Shown here: positions 34,544 through 43,947 of the stretch, in pieces | Layout of the letters: the number at the start of each line of letters is the position of its first letter | Position numbering within the stretch: position 1 is the first letter of the stretch | Source: Flavobacterium limicola | GTDB lineage: Bacteria; Bacteroidota; Bacteroidia; Flavobacteriales; Flavobacteriaceae | Assembly (NCBI RefSeq): GCF_003634755.1 | Contig: NZ_RBXA01000002.1 | Coordinates: forward strand, 434,001-498,000 | Direction: 5' to 3' | Length of the DNA stretch: 64,000 bases | The notes under the pieces: generated by a model | The model's input: the letters and a program-made list of their open reading frames with translations, nothing else | What the model was told of the DNA's origin: nothing | The model's database searches: none | Program-made: the position numbers and the translations under genes

Positions 34544-35815
34544 TTAAATGTATTTCTTAAAAATCACACATCCATTCACATCTCCAAAACCAAAACTGGA
34601 CTTTACAATTATATTTAATTCTTTTTCAATCAGTTGTTGTGGTATTCTCGATTCATCAATTATTGCTGTAATTTCAGAATGTAAATCGGTACAATTGATA
34701 TTCGGAAAAACAAATCCGTGATGCAATTGCAATACCGAAGCCACACTTTCTATACTTCCCGCACCTGACAAACAATGACCTACCATTGATTTCAAAGAGT
34801 TTATGTATGGGAAATCTTTTCCATTTCGTCCTAAAGCTTCGCTCCAATTCTGAATTTCCAAACTGTCTTTGGAAGTGGCTGTCAAATGTCCGTTGATTGC
34901 ATCGATATCATTGGCAGTAATTCCTGCATTTGCCAAAGCATTTTGAATGCATTTCTGCACAGCAATAGGATTTGGCGCAGTCATCGTTCCTAAACCACGT
35001 TGCCCGCCAGAATTTACATTTCCACCTAAAACTTCAGCATAGATTTTAGCACCTCGATTCAATGCACTTTCTAAATCTTCTAAAACCAAAGCTCCTGCTC
35101 CACTTCCAGGAACAAATCCTGAAGCATTTGCAGACATTGGCCTTGAGCCCTGTTCAGGATTTTCATTATGTTTAAAAGTACAGACTTTCATAGCATCAAA
35201 GCCACCCCAAATATAAGGACCTGAATCGCTTGTGCTTCCTGCTAAAATGCGTTTGGCATGACCAGATTTTATCCTTTCATACGCCATCAAAATACTCTCC
35301 GTTCCTGTTGTACAAGCCGAAGAATTAGTAGACACTTGATTTCCCAATCCTAATTTCCCTCCCAGATAAGCGCTCACGCCGCTGTTCATCGTTTGAGCTA
35401 CGGCAGTACTGCCCAATCTTCGCGTTTGAAAATCATCTATTTTATAAATGCTTTCCCGAAATTTATCAATTCCTGATGTTCCTGTGCCAAAAATAGTTCC
35501 GCTATCCCAATCCGGTTCTTCATTATTTTCCAAGGATAATCCTCCATCTTTCCAAGCGTCAATTCCGGCAATTACTCCATATAAAATTCCCGTAGAATTG
35601 AAATTTCGCAATTCTAATTCAGAAAAATATTTTAAAGCTAATTCAGTAGGAATTTCTGGTTTTCCTGCTATTTGACAAGAAAATTGCAATCGTTCCAATT
35701 CGGCGTCGTGCTTGATTCCCGAAATTCCATTTTTGATGGCATGAGTAAACGCATTAAGTCCTACTCCATTTGGAGCAACAACACCAAGACCAGTAATTAC
35801 GACACGTTTTTTCAT
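34544..35815 (-). CDS. Beta-ketoacyl-ACP synthase (KAS II-like)
   Basis: 423-residue condensing enzyme. The catalytic Cys is in VSTNSSACTTGTES (C168), with His310 in NGHLTATSKDS (in place of NAHGTST) and His347 in MVGHCLSGAG. All three catalytic positions are kept, so it should elongate acyl chains on the cluster ACP. The start codon is adjacent to the stop of the FabZ-like gene (no gap), so they are co-translated. Its product could supply a beta-hydroxy or polyene acyl starter to the type III PKS. Confidence 0.9.
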   Translation of the reverse strand: MKKRVVITGLGVVAPNGVGLNAFTHAIKNGISGIKHDAELERLQFSCQIAGKPEIPTELALKYFSELELRNFNSTGILYGVIAGIDAWKDGGLSLENNEEPDWDSGTIFGTGTSGIDKFRESIYKIDDFQTRRLGSTAVAQTMNSGVSAYLGGKLGLGNQVSTNSSACTTGTESILMAYERIKSGHAKRILAGSTSDSGPYIWGGFDAMKVCTFKHNENPEQGSRPMSANASGFVPGSGAGALVLEDLESALNRGAKIYAEVLGGNVNSGGQRGLGTMTAPNPIAVQKCIQNALANAGITANDIDAINGHLTATSKDSLEIQNWSEALGRNGKDFPYINSLKSMVGHCLSGAGSIESVASVLQLHHGFVFPNINCTDLHSEITAIIDESRIPQQLIEKELNIIVKSSFGFGDVNGCVIFKKYI

Positions 35816-36250
35816 TTACTTAGAAACTATCATTCCGGCAATTAATCCTGTACAAACCTCTTCTCCTTTTTCGTTTTTCATAATGACTTTACATTTTAAT
35901 TTTCCGAATCTAAAATATACTTTTTTTGAAATTACGGTCACTTTTTCTTTAGGAAAAACAGGTTTTAGAAACGCTATTTCTGTTGATGTTAAGGCGATTG
36001 ATGTATTTTTATTAAATGTATCATTTAATAAAAAAATCCCTAAACAAACCAAACCAATTTGCGCCATAACTTCCGTTAAAATAACTCCTGGAGTTACTGG
36101 ATTATCTTTAAAATGACCTTTGTAAAAATCAAGACTTTCATCAAAAGTATAGTTTCCTTCTACTCCATTTTCATCGATTTGGACGATTTCATCCACAAAC
36201 AAAAATGGCTTAGAATATGGTAATTTCGATATAATTTCTTGGTTAGTCAT
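35816..36250 (-). CDS. FabZ-like 3-hydroxyacyl-ACP dehydratase
   Basis: 144-residue single hotdog domain. YKGHFKDNPVTPGVILTEVM has the FabZ/FabA catalytic His and the downstream Glu (VTPGVxLTE). It would dehydrate 3-hydroxyacyl-ACP in the cluster. It directly abuts the ketosynthase gene and lies 15 bp after the type III PKS gene. No separate ketoreductase gene is in the cluster, so that step may use a housekeeping FabG or not occur. Confidence 0.88.
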   Translation of the reverse strand: MTNQEIISKLPYSKPFLFVDEIVQIDENGVEGNYTFDESLDFYKGHFKDNPVTPGVILTEVMAQIGLVCLGIFLLNDTFNKNTSIALTSTEIAFLKPVFPKEKVTVISKKVYFRFGKLKCKVIMKNEKGEEVCTGLIAGMIVSK

Positions 36251-36265
36251 ATTTTGAATAATGAT

Positions 36266-37318
36266 TTAAAACTGCAATAAAACGCGTTGGGCTGAAAAAC
36301 CCGGGCCAAAACTCAGCATTAATCCTTTTTCTCCTTTTTTAGGCTTATCATCCATTATTCGCTCTAAAACATATAAAACCGTTGCGCTTGACATATTTCC
36401 ATACAAACGCAAAACTTCTTTAGTATCGTCTATATTTTTACCTAAACTAGAAAACAAACTTTCAACAGTTTGGACAATTTTCTTTCCTCCTGGATGAAAT
36501 ATCAAATGATCAATATTTTCTATTTTTAAATTGTTTTTTTCTAAAAATGGATGAATAATGTCGGGAAAATGAGAAGCAATCGTTTCTGGAACTTCAATGT
36601 CCAATACCATTTGCAAACCAGAATTAGTGAGTTTAAAACCCATCATGTGGATATTATCATAGAAATGATACATCTCCTCTGCTAAAATTTCCGGACCTTC
36701 ATCGTCTTCATGTGATGAAAGTAAAACGCAAGCTGCTCCATCGCCAAAAATTGCAGCACTTACTATATTTGCCATTGAAAAATCATCTAATTGAAAGGTT
36801 GCAGTTGGGCTTTCTACTGCAATTACAGCAGCACGTTTTCCAGGATTTGCCTGCAAAAAGTTTTTAGCATAAATTATCCCCGAAATTCCGGCGGCACAAC
36901 CCATTTCAGTAACGGGAAGCCGAACGATATCCTGGCGCAATTTTAATTTGTTAATAAGATAGGCATCTAATGACGGAATCATGATTCCGGTGCAGCTTAC
37001 CGTAATGATGTAATCTAAATCCTCAGGCTTCCAATTGGCTTTCTTTAAGGCTTTTTCTAAAACTTTTTCACCCAAATCGATGACTTCGCGAACATAAATA
37101 TCGTTTCTTTCTTCAAATGAAGTTTTGGTAAATACTTCAATTGGATCCATAATAGAATACCGTTTATCAACTGCGGCACCTTCAAAAATTTTCTTTACTT
37201 TTCTAATGAAACGCTCGTCTTGTCCAACGAGCCAAGCATCCAAGAAAGGAATAATTTCATCTGTATTTCTGGAATATTTAGGTAACTGTTTGGTTACGGT
37301 TTTGATTTTTACACTCAT
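36266..37318 (-). CDS. Type III polyketide synthase (chalcone/stilbene synthase-like)
   Basis: 350 residues, thiolase fold. The catalytic triad is complete: Cys141 in LPVTEMGCAAGISG, His275 in DHLIFHPGGKK and Asn308 in RLYGNMSSATVLYVLER. GFGP-type loop is LSFGPGFSAQRV at the C-terminus. It would extend an acyl starter with malonyl-CoA to an alkylpyrone, alkylresorcinol or related product. The start is ATG 37318, whose ATGA overlaps the methyltransferase stop; the frame is open further up, but that extension lies inside the upstream gene. Confidence 0.93.
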   Translation of the reverse strand: MSVKIKTVTKQLPKYSRNTDEIIPFLDAWLVGQDERFIRKVKKIFEGAAVDKRYSIMDPIEVFTKTSFEERNDIYVREVIDLGEKVLEKALKKANWKPEDLDYIITVSCTGIMIPSLDAYLINKLKLRQDIVRLPVTEMGCAAGISGIIYAKNFLQANPGKRAAVIAVESPTATFQLDDFSMANIVSAAIFGDGAACVLLSSHEDDEGPEILAEEMYHFYDNIHMMGFKLTNSGLQMVLDIEVPETIASHFPDIIHPFLEKNNLKIENIDHLIFHPGGKKIVQTVESLFSSLGKNIDDTKEVLRLYGNMSSATVLYVLERIMDDKPKKGEKGLMLSFGPGFSAQRVLLQF

Positions 37319-38025
37319 ATTTTTGAAATTATCCATTGGTAACGAAAAGCCCATTTCCAATGAATTTTATAGTTTTTAAAATTTAATTTTTTCGAGAACT
37401 CTGTCAATTCTTCTTTTTTAAAACCTCTTAAAATTGAAGTTAATCCGTCTTCTCTAGACATATCATTCAATCGAAATACGAAACATAAAGCTTGAAATAA
37501 ACGGTAAGCAATCACACTTCTATGTAAATCATTGATTACAATTCCGATGGATGCATTATTATAAAAAACTTTTAATAATTGTACAATCTCATCGTTTTTG
37601 AAATGATGCAATGTCAGAGTACACAAAACAATATCATACTTTAATTCCTCAAAAGATTCATTAAAAATATCTTCGCAACGATAACTAATATTAGCGTATT
37701 TATCTGATAATTTTCGTGCATGCGAAATTGTAAAATTGTTAGCATCGATGCCTATCAAACGAAAATTTAGGTTGTTTTTAATTCCAAAATCAGCTAAAGT
37801 CCGCAACATATCTCCATTGCCACAGCCTACGTCCACAATTACAATTTCCCTTTTTTTACAATCCTGAATCAGTTCTTGTACTCCTTTTAAAGTTAACTGA
37901 TTTCCTCCTAAAAGCTGATTGATTTTGGCTATTTTATCCAAAGCATCACGCAAAATTTCGCCTTCCATGGCAAAATCATCCATGATTTCCGGTTTATCAG
38001 TTCTATATTTAGTATTTATCGCCAT
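37315..38025 (-). CDS. Class I SAM-dependent methyltransferase
   Basis: 236 residues. Motif I is VIVDVGCGNGDMLRTLADFG; motif II area LIGIDANNFTIS; then YDIVLCTLTLHHFKN. UbiE-like fold with no membrane segment. In type III PKS clusters of the SrsA-SrsB-SrsC kind, a methyltransferase O- or C-methylates the phenolic lipid; that is the likely role. Overlaps the PKS gene by 4 bp and abuts the flavoprotein gene. Confidence 0.87.
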   Translation of the reverse strand: MAINTKYRTDKPEIMDDFAMEGEILRDALDKIAKINQLLGGNQLTLKGVQELIQDCKKREIVIVDVGCGNGDMLRTLADFGIKNNLNFRLIGIDANNFTISHARKLSDKYANISYRCEDIFNESFEELKYDIVLCTLTLHHFKNDEIVQLLKVFYNNASIGIVINDLHRSVIAYRLFQALCFVFRLNDMSREDGLTSILRGFKKEELTEFSKKLNFKNYKIHWKWAFRYQWIISKI

Positions 38026-39153
38026 TTATGAGTCGAGTATGATTGGTTTTCCGTGCGTTTTTTTAATGATTTTAGGCAGTAAAAACGGAAATATAATTAA
38101 TAAACGCATCAATACTGCTGAAAGTTTTTGCTTTTGTAAAAGATTCGATAATAATCGACCCATTTTAAGTCTTTTTCTAAAGTTTACATTCCATTCGTAA
38201 ATGTATTTTTCTTCTAACTCACTTCTGGATTTGATTTCATTCGAATAATATTTATGAATTAATTCGGAAACAATTTTAGCACTATGAATTGCCATTGCCA
38301 TTCCGTTTCCGCACAATGGATGAATTAATCCAGCGGTATCGCCAATCATTAGAATATGATTTTCAACGGCTTGTTTTTTTTCGAAAGATATTTGGCTTAT
38401 GGTTAACGGTTTTTTAAAAAGCAAATTGCTTTTTTCGAAAATTACTTTTAAATGGGGGTTTTCATAAACTACATTATTTTGATATTCCTCTATATTTTTA
38501 AACTGTTTAAAAGTATCGTAATCCGCTAAATAACAGATATTAATCATATCTTTTTCTACTTTAGAAACACCACAATATCCACCTTTAAAATTATGAAGAC
38601 CAACTAAATCATTTGGAAAATCTCCCGAATAATGTGCTTTGACCGCTAACCAATATGATTTCTTATTAATAAAATCCCGATTCATTTTTTGGTCTACATT
38701 AGAACGTTTTCCAAAAGCTCCAAGTACAATAGGTGCAGTATAAGTATTCAAATTGGTGATGATTGTAAATCTTCCATCTAAAAACTCAATATTAGTTACC
38801 GTCTCTTGAACAATTAAACAACCACGATTTTTTGCTTCGTTGTATAAATAGTTGTCTAATCGATACCTACTTATTCCAAATCCGCCCATAGGCAAAACTG
38901 TATTTACTGATTTTCCAGAAACTAACGAAAAGGAAAGTTTGTCAATGTGTTTAGGATCCAACGATTTAATGTCTAAACCAAGTGATTTTAGATAAGGTAA
39001 AACTTCGTTTGAAATGTATTCGCCGCAGACCTTGTGTTTTGGAAAGTCATTTTTTTCAATTACTACAACATTATAATTATTATTTTTAAGGTGGACTGCT
39101 GCAATAAGTCCTGCTAAACCGCCACCAACAATAACTATTGAATTTTGTATCAT
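38026..39153 (-). CDS. FAD-dependent oxidoreductase (geranylgeranyl-reductase/PHBH-like)
   Basis: 375 residues. The N-terminal Rossmann dinucleotide motif is IVIVGGGLAGLIAAVHL, followed by KHKVCGEYISNE (GR2-type 'CGE' motif of the geranylgeranyl-reductase family) and LMIGDTAGLIHPLCGNGMAM for FAD. Two hydrophobic C-terminal stretches suggest membrane association. First gene of the cluster (transcribed leftward). It may hydroxylate or oxidise the PKS product to a quinone, by analogy with SrsC; reduction of double bonds is an alternative. Confidence 0.87.
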   Translation of the reverse strand: MIQNSIVIVGGGLAGLIAAVHLKNNNYNVVVIEKNDFPKHKVCGEYISNEVLPYLKSLGLDIKSLDPKHIDKLSFSLVSGKSVNTVLPMGGFGISRYRLDNYLYNEAKNRGCLIVQETVTNIEFLDGRFTIITNLNTYTAPIVLGAFGKRSNVDQKMNRDFINKKSYWLAVKAHYSGDFPNDLVGLHNFKGGYCGVSKVEKDMINICYLADYDTFKQFKNIEEYQNNVVYENPHLKVIFEKSNLLFKKPLTISQISFEKKQAVENHILMIGDTAGLIHPLCGNGMAMAIHSAKIVSELIHKYYSNEIKSRSELEEKYIYEWNVNFRKRLKMGRLLSNLLQKQKLSAVLMRLLIIFPFLLPKIIKKTHGKPIILDS

Positions 39154-39216
39154 AGTGGTAAACTTAAGAATTAAGAATTATAAAGTGCTATAAATACTCT
39201 AAATTTTTAGATAAAT

Positions 39217-39248
39217 TTTGTAATAAAAAAATTAAAGCATTAGATTTG
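39217..39248 (+). promoter_or_regulatory. Predicted Bacteroidetes promoter of the YhhN-like gene
   Basis: TTTG (39217-39220), 20-bp spacer, TAGATTTG (39241-39248): a close fit to TTTG-N19-TAnnTTTG. The ATG is 8 bp after it. Confidence 0.6.
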
Positions 39249-39255
39249 TTTCACT

Positions 39256-39981
39256 ATGAAAAGAAACATAATCAGTAGAGTATTGCTTTCAATTACTGTA
39301 ATTTTATTGACTGTTTATTATTGTGCAGGCATTCTTTTTGATCCCAGTCTAGTTATTTTTATTAAGCCTTTTATAATACCAAGTTTTATTGCCTATGTGG
39401 TAATAAATAATGGCAATAAACTCACTTTAAATTATATTTTATTCGTCTCTTTTTTTTATATTTATCAGCTATTGATCTTGTTTTGGGAAGATTCACCACA
39501 CTTATTTAGAGCAGCCATGGTAGCGTCTTTTTTTAGTTACTTATCTTTGATTAATTTAGGCTATAGTTCCATTAAAAGCAGAAAATTATACTCAATACCT
39601 AGTGGTTTTACGCTATTTATCTTACTACTAAATTGCTTGTTTTTACTACTAATTCTATATATCTTGATCTCTACCATTGGAGATCAATATTTAAATATAA
39701 TTTTAGTTTTTAATGGTATTATTACTCTCTTTTTGGGCGCTACGGCCGTATTATACTTAAGCAAATTTGGAGATAAAAAAGCATACTATTACTTTTTTGG
39801 AAGCTTTGCCCTCATTTTTAATGATGTTTTTGCAGCTGTTGGAACTTATTTTTTAAATAATGTAGTTTTAAATAATTTGGACCGAATGCTTCATTTTGGT
39901 TCGTTTTATTTAATTTATCTTTTTTTTGCGCAGAAAAAAAAGGTTGATAATCATTTAATTGATTCTCAACCTTCGCTTTAA
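39256..39981 (+). CDS. Multi-pass membrane protein, probably YhhN family (lysoplasmalogenase-like)
   Basis: 241 residues with about eight hydrophobic helices. The pairing of FIKPFIIPSFIAYVV (helix 2) and ALIFNDVFAAVGTYFLNN late in the chain resembles the YhhN/TMEM86 family, whose members hydrolyse lysoplasmalogen vinyl ethers; the match is by eye and moderate. It is divergent from the polyketide cluster by about 100 bp and convergent with acs, 5 bp apart. A role in lipid metabolism next to the polyketide cluster is only suggestive. Confidence 0.55.
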   Translation: MKRNIISRVLLSITVILLTVYYCAGILFDPSLVIFIKPFIIPSFIAYVVINNGNKLTLNYILFVSFFYIYQLLILFWEDSPHLFRAAMVASFFSYLSLINLGYSSIKSRKLYSIPSGFTLFILLLNCLFLLLILYILISTIGDQYLNIILVFNGIITLFLGATAVLYLSKFGDKKAYYYFFGSFALIFNDVFAAVGTYFLNNVVLNNLDRMLHFGSFYLIYLFFAQKKKVDNHLIDSQPSL

Positions 39982-39986
39982 TTTAA

Positions 39987-41894
39987 TTATACTCTATTAT
40001 TTTTAATTTCCTCAACAATATCAGGATTTAACAGGGTTGATATATCTCCAAAGTTCGAATAGTCTCCTTCTGCAATCTTTCGCAGAATTCGTCTCATGAT
40101 TTTTCCGGAGCGGGTTTTAGGTAAACCAGAAACAAACTGAATTTTATCTAATTTCGCTATAGGCCCAATATGATCTGAAATATGCTGATTGATTTCTTTG
40201 GTAAGATTTTCTTTATTTCTGGTTTCTCCAGTTTCTTTAAGAATAACAAAACCATATAAAGCATTTCCTTTGATGTCATGCGGGAAACCTACAATTGCTG
40301 ATTCAGCCACAGCTGGATGCTCATTAATCGCATCTTCTATAGGTGCAGTTCCCAGATTATGACCTGAAACAATTACTACATCATCCACACGACCGGTAAT
40401 TCTATAATATCCTACTTCATCTCGCAAGGCTCCGTCACCGGTGAAATATTTACCTGGAAAAGCAGAGAAATACGTGTCTTTATAGCGCTGGTGATCGCCC
40501 CAAATGGTTCTGGCAATTCCCGGCCAAGGAAATTTAATACACAAACTTCCTGTAACTTGATTCCCTTCGATTTCATTGCGCTTTTCATCCATCAAAACAG
40601 GCTGAACTCCCGGTAACGGTAACGAAGCGTATGTTGGTTTTGTTGGAGTTACAAAAGCAATTGGCGAAATCATAATTCCTCCTGTTTCAGTTTGCCACCA
40701 AGTATCTACAACAGGACATCTTTTATCACCTACGTGGTCATTGTACCAGTGCCAAGCTTCTTCATTAATTGGTTCACCTACAGATCCGATTACTTTAAGT
40801 GACTTCAATGGATATTTTTGTACAAATTCTATATTTTCTTTTGCCAAAGCACGAATTGCAGTTGGCGCAGTGTAAAACTGTGTCACTTTGTGTTTTTCGA
40901 TAACTTCCCAAAAACGACTAAAATCAGGATATGAAGGGACTCCTTCGAAAATTACGGTTGTTGCTCCATTCAATAATGGTCCGTAAAGGATATAGGAATG
41001 TCCGGTAATCCAACCGATATCGGCGGTACACCAGAAAACATCATTTTCTTCATAATTGAAAACATTCTTAAAAGTATAAGCCGTATACACCATATAACCT
41101 GCTGTAGTATGCACCATTCCTTTTGGTTTTCCAGTTGAACCGGAAGTATAAAGTATAAATAAAGGATCTTCAGCATCCATAATTTCAGCTACATTATTAT
41201 CTGATGCTTGATCCAATAGCGTTTGTAACCATTGGTCACGTCCTTCTTTCATAGTAATATCAGAATGAATTCTTTTGGCCACTAAAACTTTTTCGACAGA
41301 AGTACATTTTTCCAATGCTTCATCAACGATTTCTTTTAAATCAATGGTTTTGTTTCCACGAAAACCTCCATCTGAGGTGATAACCATTTTACATTCACTG
41401 TCATTGATACGAGTCGCTATTGCTGTAGATGAAAATCCTGCAAAAACTACAGAATGTATGGCACCAATTCTGGCACAAGCCAATACTGAAACCGCTAATT
41501 CAGGAATCATTGGTAAATAAATACAAACTCTATCTCCTTTTTTTATTCCTTGTTCACGCAAAACATTTGCCATTTTGCAAACGCGTTGGTGCAATTCATT
41601 ATAAGTTATGTGTAATGCTGCTTCTGAAGGATCATTTGGTTCGAAAATAATAGCTGTTTTTTCTCCCCTTTTAGCAAGATGTCTGTCTATACAATTTTTT
41701 ACAATATTAACTTTTGCTTCCGTAAACCATTTGATATCGGCATCAGCCATATTAAACTCAACAACTTTGTCCCATTGTTGGTACCAAGTGAAATTTTCTT
41801 CTGCAATTTTACCCCAAAATTTTCTAGGTTCACGAACTGATTTATTGTAATGTTTAAAATATTGTTCTAGATTTTCAATTTTGTAGTAGCTCAT
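39987..41894 (-). CDS. acs: Acetate--CoA ligase (AMP-forming)
   Basis: 635 residues. Motifs: LFILYTSGSTGKPKGM (A3), VDTWWQTETGGIMIS, TGDGALRDEVGYYRITGRVDD with the conserved Asp, and RSGKIMRRILRKIA with the catalytic, acetylatable Lys. It activates acetate to acetyl-CoA. The start MSYYKIENLEQYFKHYNKS at 41894 matches known Acs N-termini; the frame is open to 42035 but the extra 47 residues (KTARIKQITIKSAFLFENLF) look non-coding. Possibly regulated through the DUF294 system encoded at 31171. Confidence 0.95.
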   Translation of the reverse strand: MSYYKIENLEQYFKHYNKSVREPRKFWGKIAEENFTWYQQWDKVVEFNMADADIKWFTEAKVNIVKNCIDRHLAKRGEKTAIIFEPNDPSEAALHITYNELHQRVCKMANVLREQGIKKGDRVCIYLPMIPELAVSVLACARIGAIHSVVFAGFSSTAIATRINDSECKMVITSDGGFRGNKTIDLKEIVDEALEKCTSVEKVLVAKRIHSDITMKEGRDQWLQTLLDQASDNNVAEIMDAEDPLFILYTSGSTGKPKGMVHTTAGYMVYTAYTFKNVFNYEENDVFWCTADIGWITGHSYILYGPLLNGATTVIFEGVPSYPDFSRFWEVIEKHKVTQFYTAPTAIRALAKENIEFVQKYPLKSLKVIGSVGEPINEEAWHWYNDHVGDKRCPVVDTWWQTETGGIMISPIAFVTPTKPTYASLPLPGVQPVLMDEKRNEIEGNQVTGSLCIKFPWPGIARTIWGDHQRYKDTYFSAFPGKYFTGDGALRDEVGYYRITGRVDDVVIVSGHNLGTAPIEDAINEHPAVAESAIVGFPHDIKGNALYGFVILKETGETRNKENLTKEINQHISDHIGPIAKLDKIQFVSGLPKTRSGKIMRRILRKIAEGDYSNFGDISTLLNPDIVEEIKNNRV

Positions 41895-42422
41895 GTTATA
41901 ATTTTTTATAAAAGTATTAAATCTCTCTCTATTCTTAAAACTATTTAAATTATTAATAGTTGCAAAAAAAAATAGATTCTCAAATAAAAAAGCACTTTTA
42001 ATAGTAATTTGTTTAATTCTTGCTGTTTTTGACAAAATTTACAAAACACAAAAAGGCGAGATAGATTTGAATCCACCTCACCTTCTGTATCAACAAAATT
42101 TAACAACAATTAATTTAGTACTATATACGATGATTTTTTGAACAATAATCAACCAAAACTATTTGGTTCCAATCAAGGAATGCTACTACTAATTTTTTAT
42201 CATATTTATTTAGAAAATAAACATCGATATTTCTACTACTTCCCAATCTTTTTTATAGGGACTACTTCACTTAACTTTATTGGTATTTAAAGTTAAGTGA
42301 ATGTACAAGCATCCATATCCATTTATCTTTTTTAATATTTTTTAACTAATCCAAGATATTATGAAATCAAATGATATAGTGCTAATCCCTGCACACCCTC
42401 ATGTGTGGTAATTCCTGTTTTA
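41895..42422. other. 528-bp intergenic region between ilvC and acs with several hairpins
   Basis: No supported ORF. A 14-bp perfect hairpin, TTCACTTAACTTTA (42266-42279) with TAAAGTTAAGTGAA (42288-42301), has no U-run on either side. CACAC/GTGTG hairpin lies near 42390. A 36-codon plus-strand frame starting MLLLIFYHIYLENKH (near 42180) is leucine-rich but heads no plus-strand operon. The acs promoter must be here; I could not place it with confidence. Confidence 0.45.
42050..42084 (-). terminator. Probable terminator of the leu-ilv operon
   Basis: On the minus strand AAGGTGAG (42084-42077) pairs with CTCGCCTT (42060-42053, one G-U), followed by TTTTG. It lies about 340 bp beyond the ilvC stop, so the mRNA would have a long 3' tail. 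Confidence 0.6.
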
Positions 42423-43892
42423 TTATCCTATTTTTTTCATAGCGGTCATCGATTCTCTCAACCATTCCCCTACTTCTTCTATTGGATGTTGACGAATACT
42501 TTTATTTACGGCAATAAGAACCGCGTTATCAACTCCATTTGAAGTTGAAAAAGGTTTTCCAATTATATTTGTATCGACCGTTTTCATGAAATCAGTCAAT
42601 AACGGTTTACAAGCATGGTCAAATAAATAGCAACCATATTCTGCAGTATCCGAAATGATTCTGTTCATTTCATATAATTTTTTTCTGGCTACAGTATTTG
42701 CAATTAAAGGCAATTCATGTAAAGACTCATAATACGCTGATTCTTCAATAATTCCTGTTTGAGTCATGGTTTCAAAAGCCAATTCTACACCTGCTTTTAC
42801 CATTGCAATCATCAATACTCCATTATCAAAATACTCTTGCTCCGAAATATCGGCTGTTGTTGGAGCTGTTTTTTCGAAGTTAGTTTCTGCAGTTGCAGCT
42901 CTCCAAGTTAATAAGTTGATATCATCATTCGCCCAATCAATCATCATATTTCTTGAAAATTCACCAGAAATAATATCATCCATGTGTTTTTGAAACAACG
43001 GACGCATGATGTCTTTTAATTCATCTGCTAATTCATACGCTTCAATTTTTGCAGGATTGGACAAACGATCCATCATATTAGTAATTCCACCATGTTTCAA
43101 GGCTTCAGTTACTGTTTCCCAACCGTATTGAATTAGTTTTGAAGCATAAGCAGGCTCGATTCCTTTTTCAACCATTTTATCAAAACATAATATAGAACCT
43201 GTTTGTAACATTCCACAAAGAATGGTTTGTTCTCCCATTAAATCCGATTTTACTTCGGCTACAAATGAAGAGTTCAATACTCCAGCTTTGTGACCACCAG
43301 TAGCAACTGCATACGCTTTTGCTTGTTCAAAACCTTCGCCGTTTGGATTGTTTTCTGGGTGAACCGCGATTAAAGTTGGTACACCAAAGCCTCTTTTATA
43401 TTCTTCACGTACTTCAGATCCTGGACATTTTGGCGCACACATAATTACAGTGATGTCTTTACGAATTTGCATTCCTTCCTCAACAATATTAAAACCGTGA
43501 GAATAAGCCAAAGTTGATCCGTTTTTCATCAAAGGCATGATTGCGGTAACTACAGCAGTATGTTGCTTGTCTGGCGTAAGGTTACAAACCAAATCAGCTG
43601 TTGGAATTAATTCTTCATACGTTCCCACTTTAAATCCATTATCAGAAGCATTTTTAAACGAAGCTCTTTTTTCTGAAATTGCATCTGCGCGCAATGCATA
43701 AGAAATATCTAAACCAGAATCTCTCATGTTCAATCCTTGGTTCAAACCTTGTGCGCCACAACCTACAATGACAACTTTTTTTCCTTCTAAAGCTTTTATT
43801 CCATTTACAAATTCAGATTGATCCATGAATTCGCAAACGCCTAATTGTTCTAATTGTAATCTAAGTGGTAATGAATTGAAATAATTTGCCAT
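42423..43892 (-). CDS. ilvC: Ketol-acid reductoisomerase, class II long form
   Basis: 489 residues, the long (plant/E. coli) form. NADPH-binding [20 protein letters not shown] near residue 40, then two KARI knotted domains with Mg-binding Glu/Asp residues in [13 protein letters not shown] and the repeated second domain. It isomerises and reduces acetolactate or acetohydroxybutyrate for valine and isoleucine. Last gene of the operon; 55 bp after ilvN. Full length and intact. Confidence 0.97.
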   Translation of the reverse strand: MANYFNSLPLRLQLEQLGVCEFMDQSEFVNGIKALEGKKVVIVGCGAQGLNQGLNMRDSGLDISYALRADAISEKRASFKNASDNGFKVGTYEELIPTADLVCNLTPDKQHTAVVTAIMPLMKNGSTLAYSHGFNIVEEGMQIRKDITVIMCAPKCPGSEVREEYKRGFGVPTLIAVHPENNPNGEGFEQAKAYAVATGGHKAGVLNSSFVAEVKSDLMGEQTILCGMLQTGSILCFDKMVEKGIEPAYASKLIQYGWETVTEALKHGGITNMMDRLSNPAKIEAYELADELKDIMRPLFQKHMDDIISGEFSRNMMIDWANDDINLLTWRAATAETNFEKTAPTTADISEQEYFDNGVLMIAMVKAGVELAFETMTQTGIIEESAYYESLHELPLIANTVARKKLYEMNRIISDTAEYGCYLFDHACKPLLTDFMKTVDTNIIGKPFSTSNGVDNAVLIAVNKSIRQHPIEEVGEWLRESMTAMKKIG

Positions 43893-43947
43893 TTTTTATT
43901 ATTTAATGATTGTAAATTTTATAATTGATAGGTTTACTAATTGAAAA

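Noticed and set aside
37319-37360. Upstream start for the type III PKS (14 more residues)
   Set aside because: The extension overlaps the methyltransferase gene, and the ATGA overlap at 37318 gives a normal coupled start.
41895-42035. 47-residue N-terminal extension of acs
   Set aside because: The known Acs start context MSYYKIENLEQYFKHYN begins at 41894, and the extension has no conserved sequence.
42180-42290. Leucine-rich 36-codon frame (MLLLIFYHIYLENKH) as a branched-chain leader peptide
   Set aside because: It is on the plus strand, while the leu-ilv genes are on the minus strand and it heads no plus-strand operon.
42266-42301. Perfect hairpin as a terminator of ilvC
   Set aside because: No T-run follows on either strand; the hairpin at 42053-42084 followed by TTTTG fits better.
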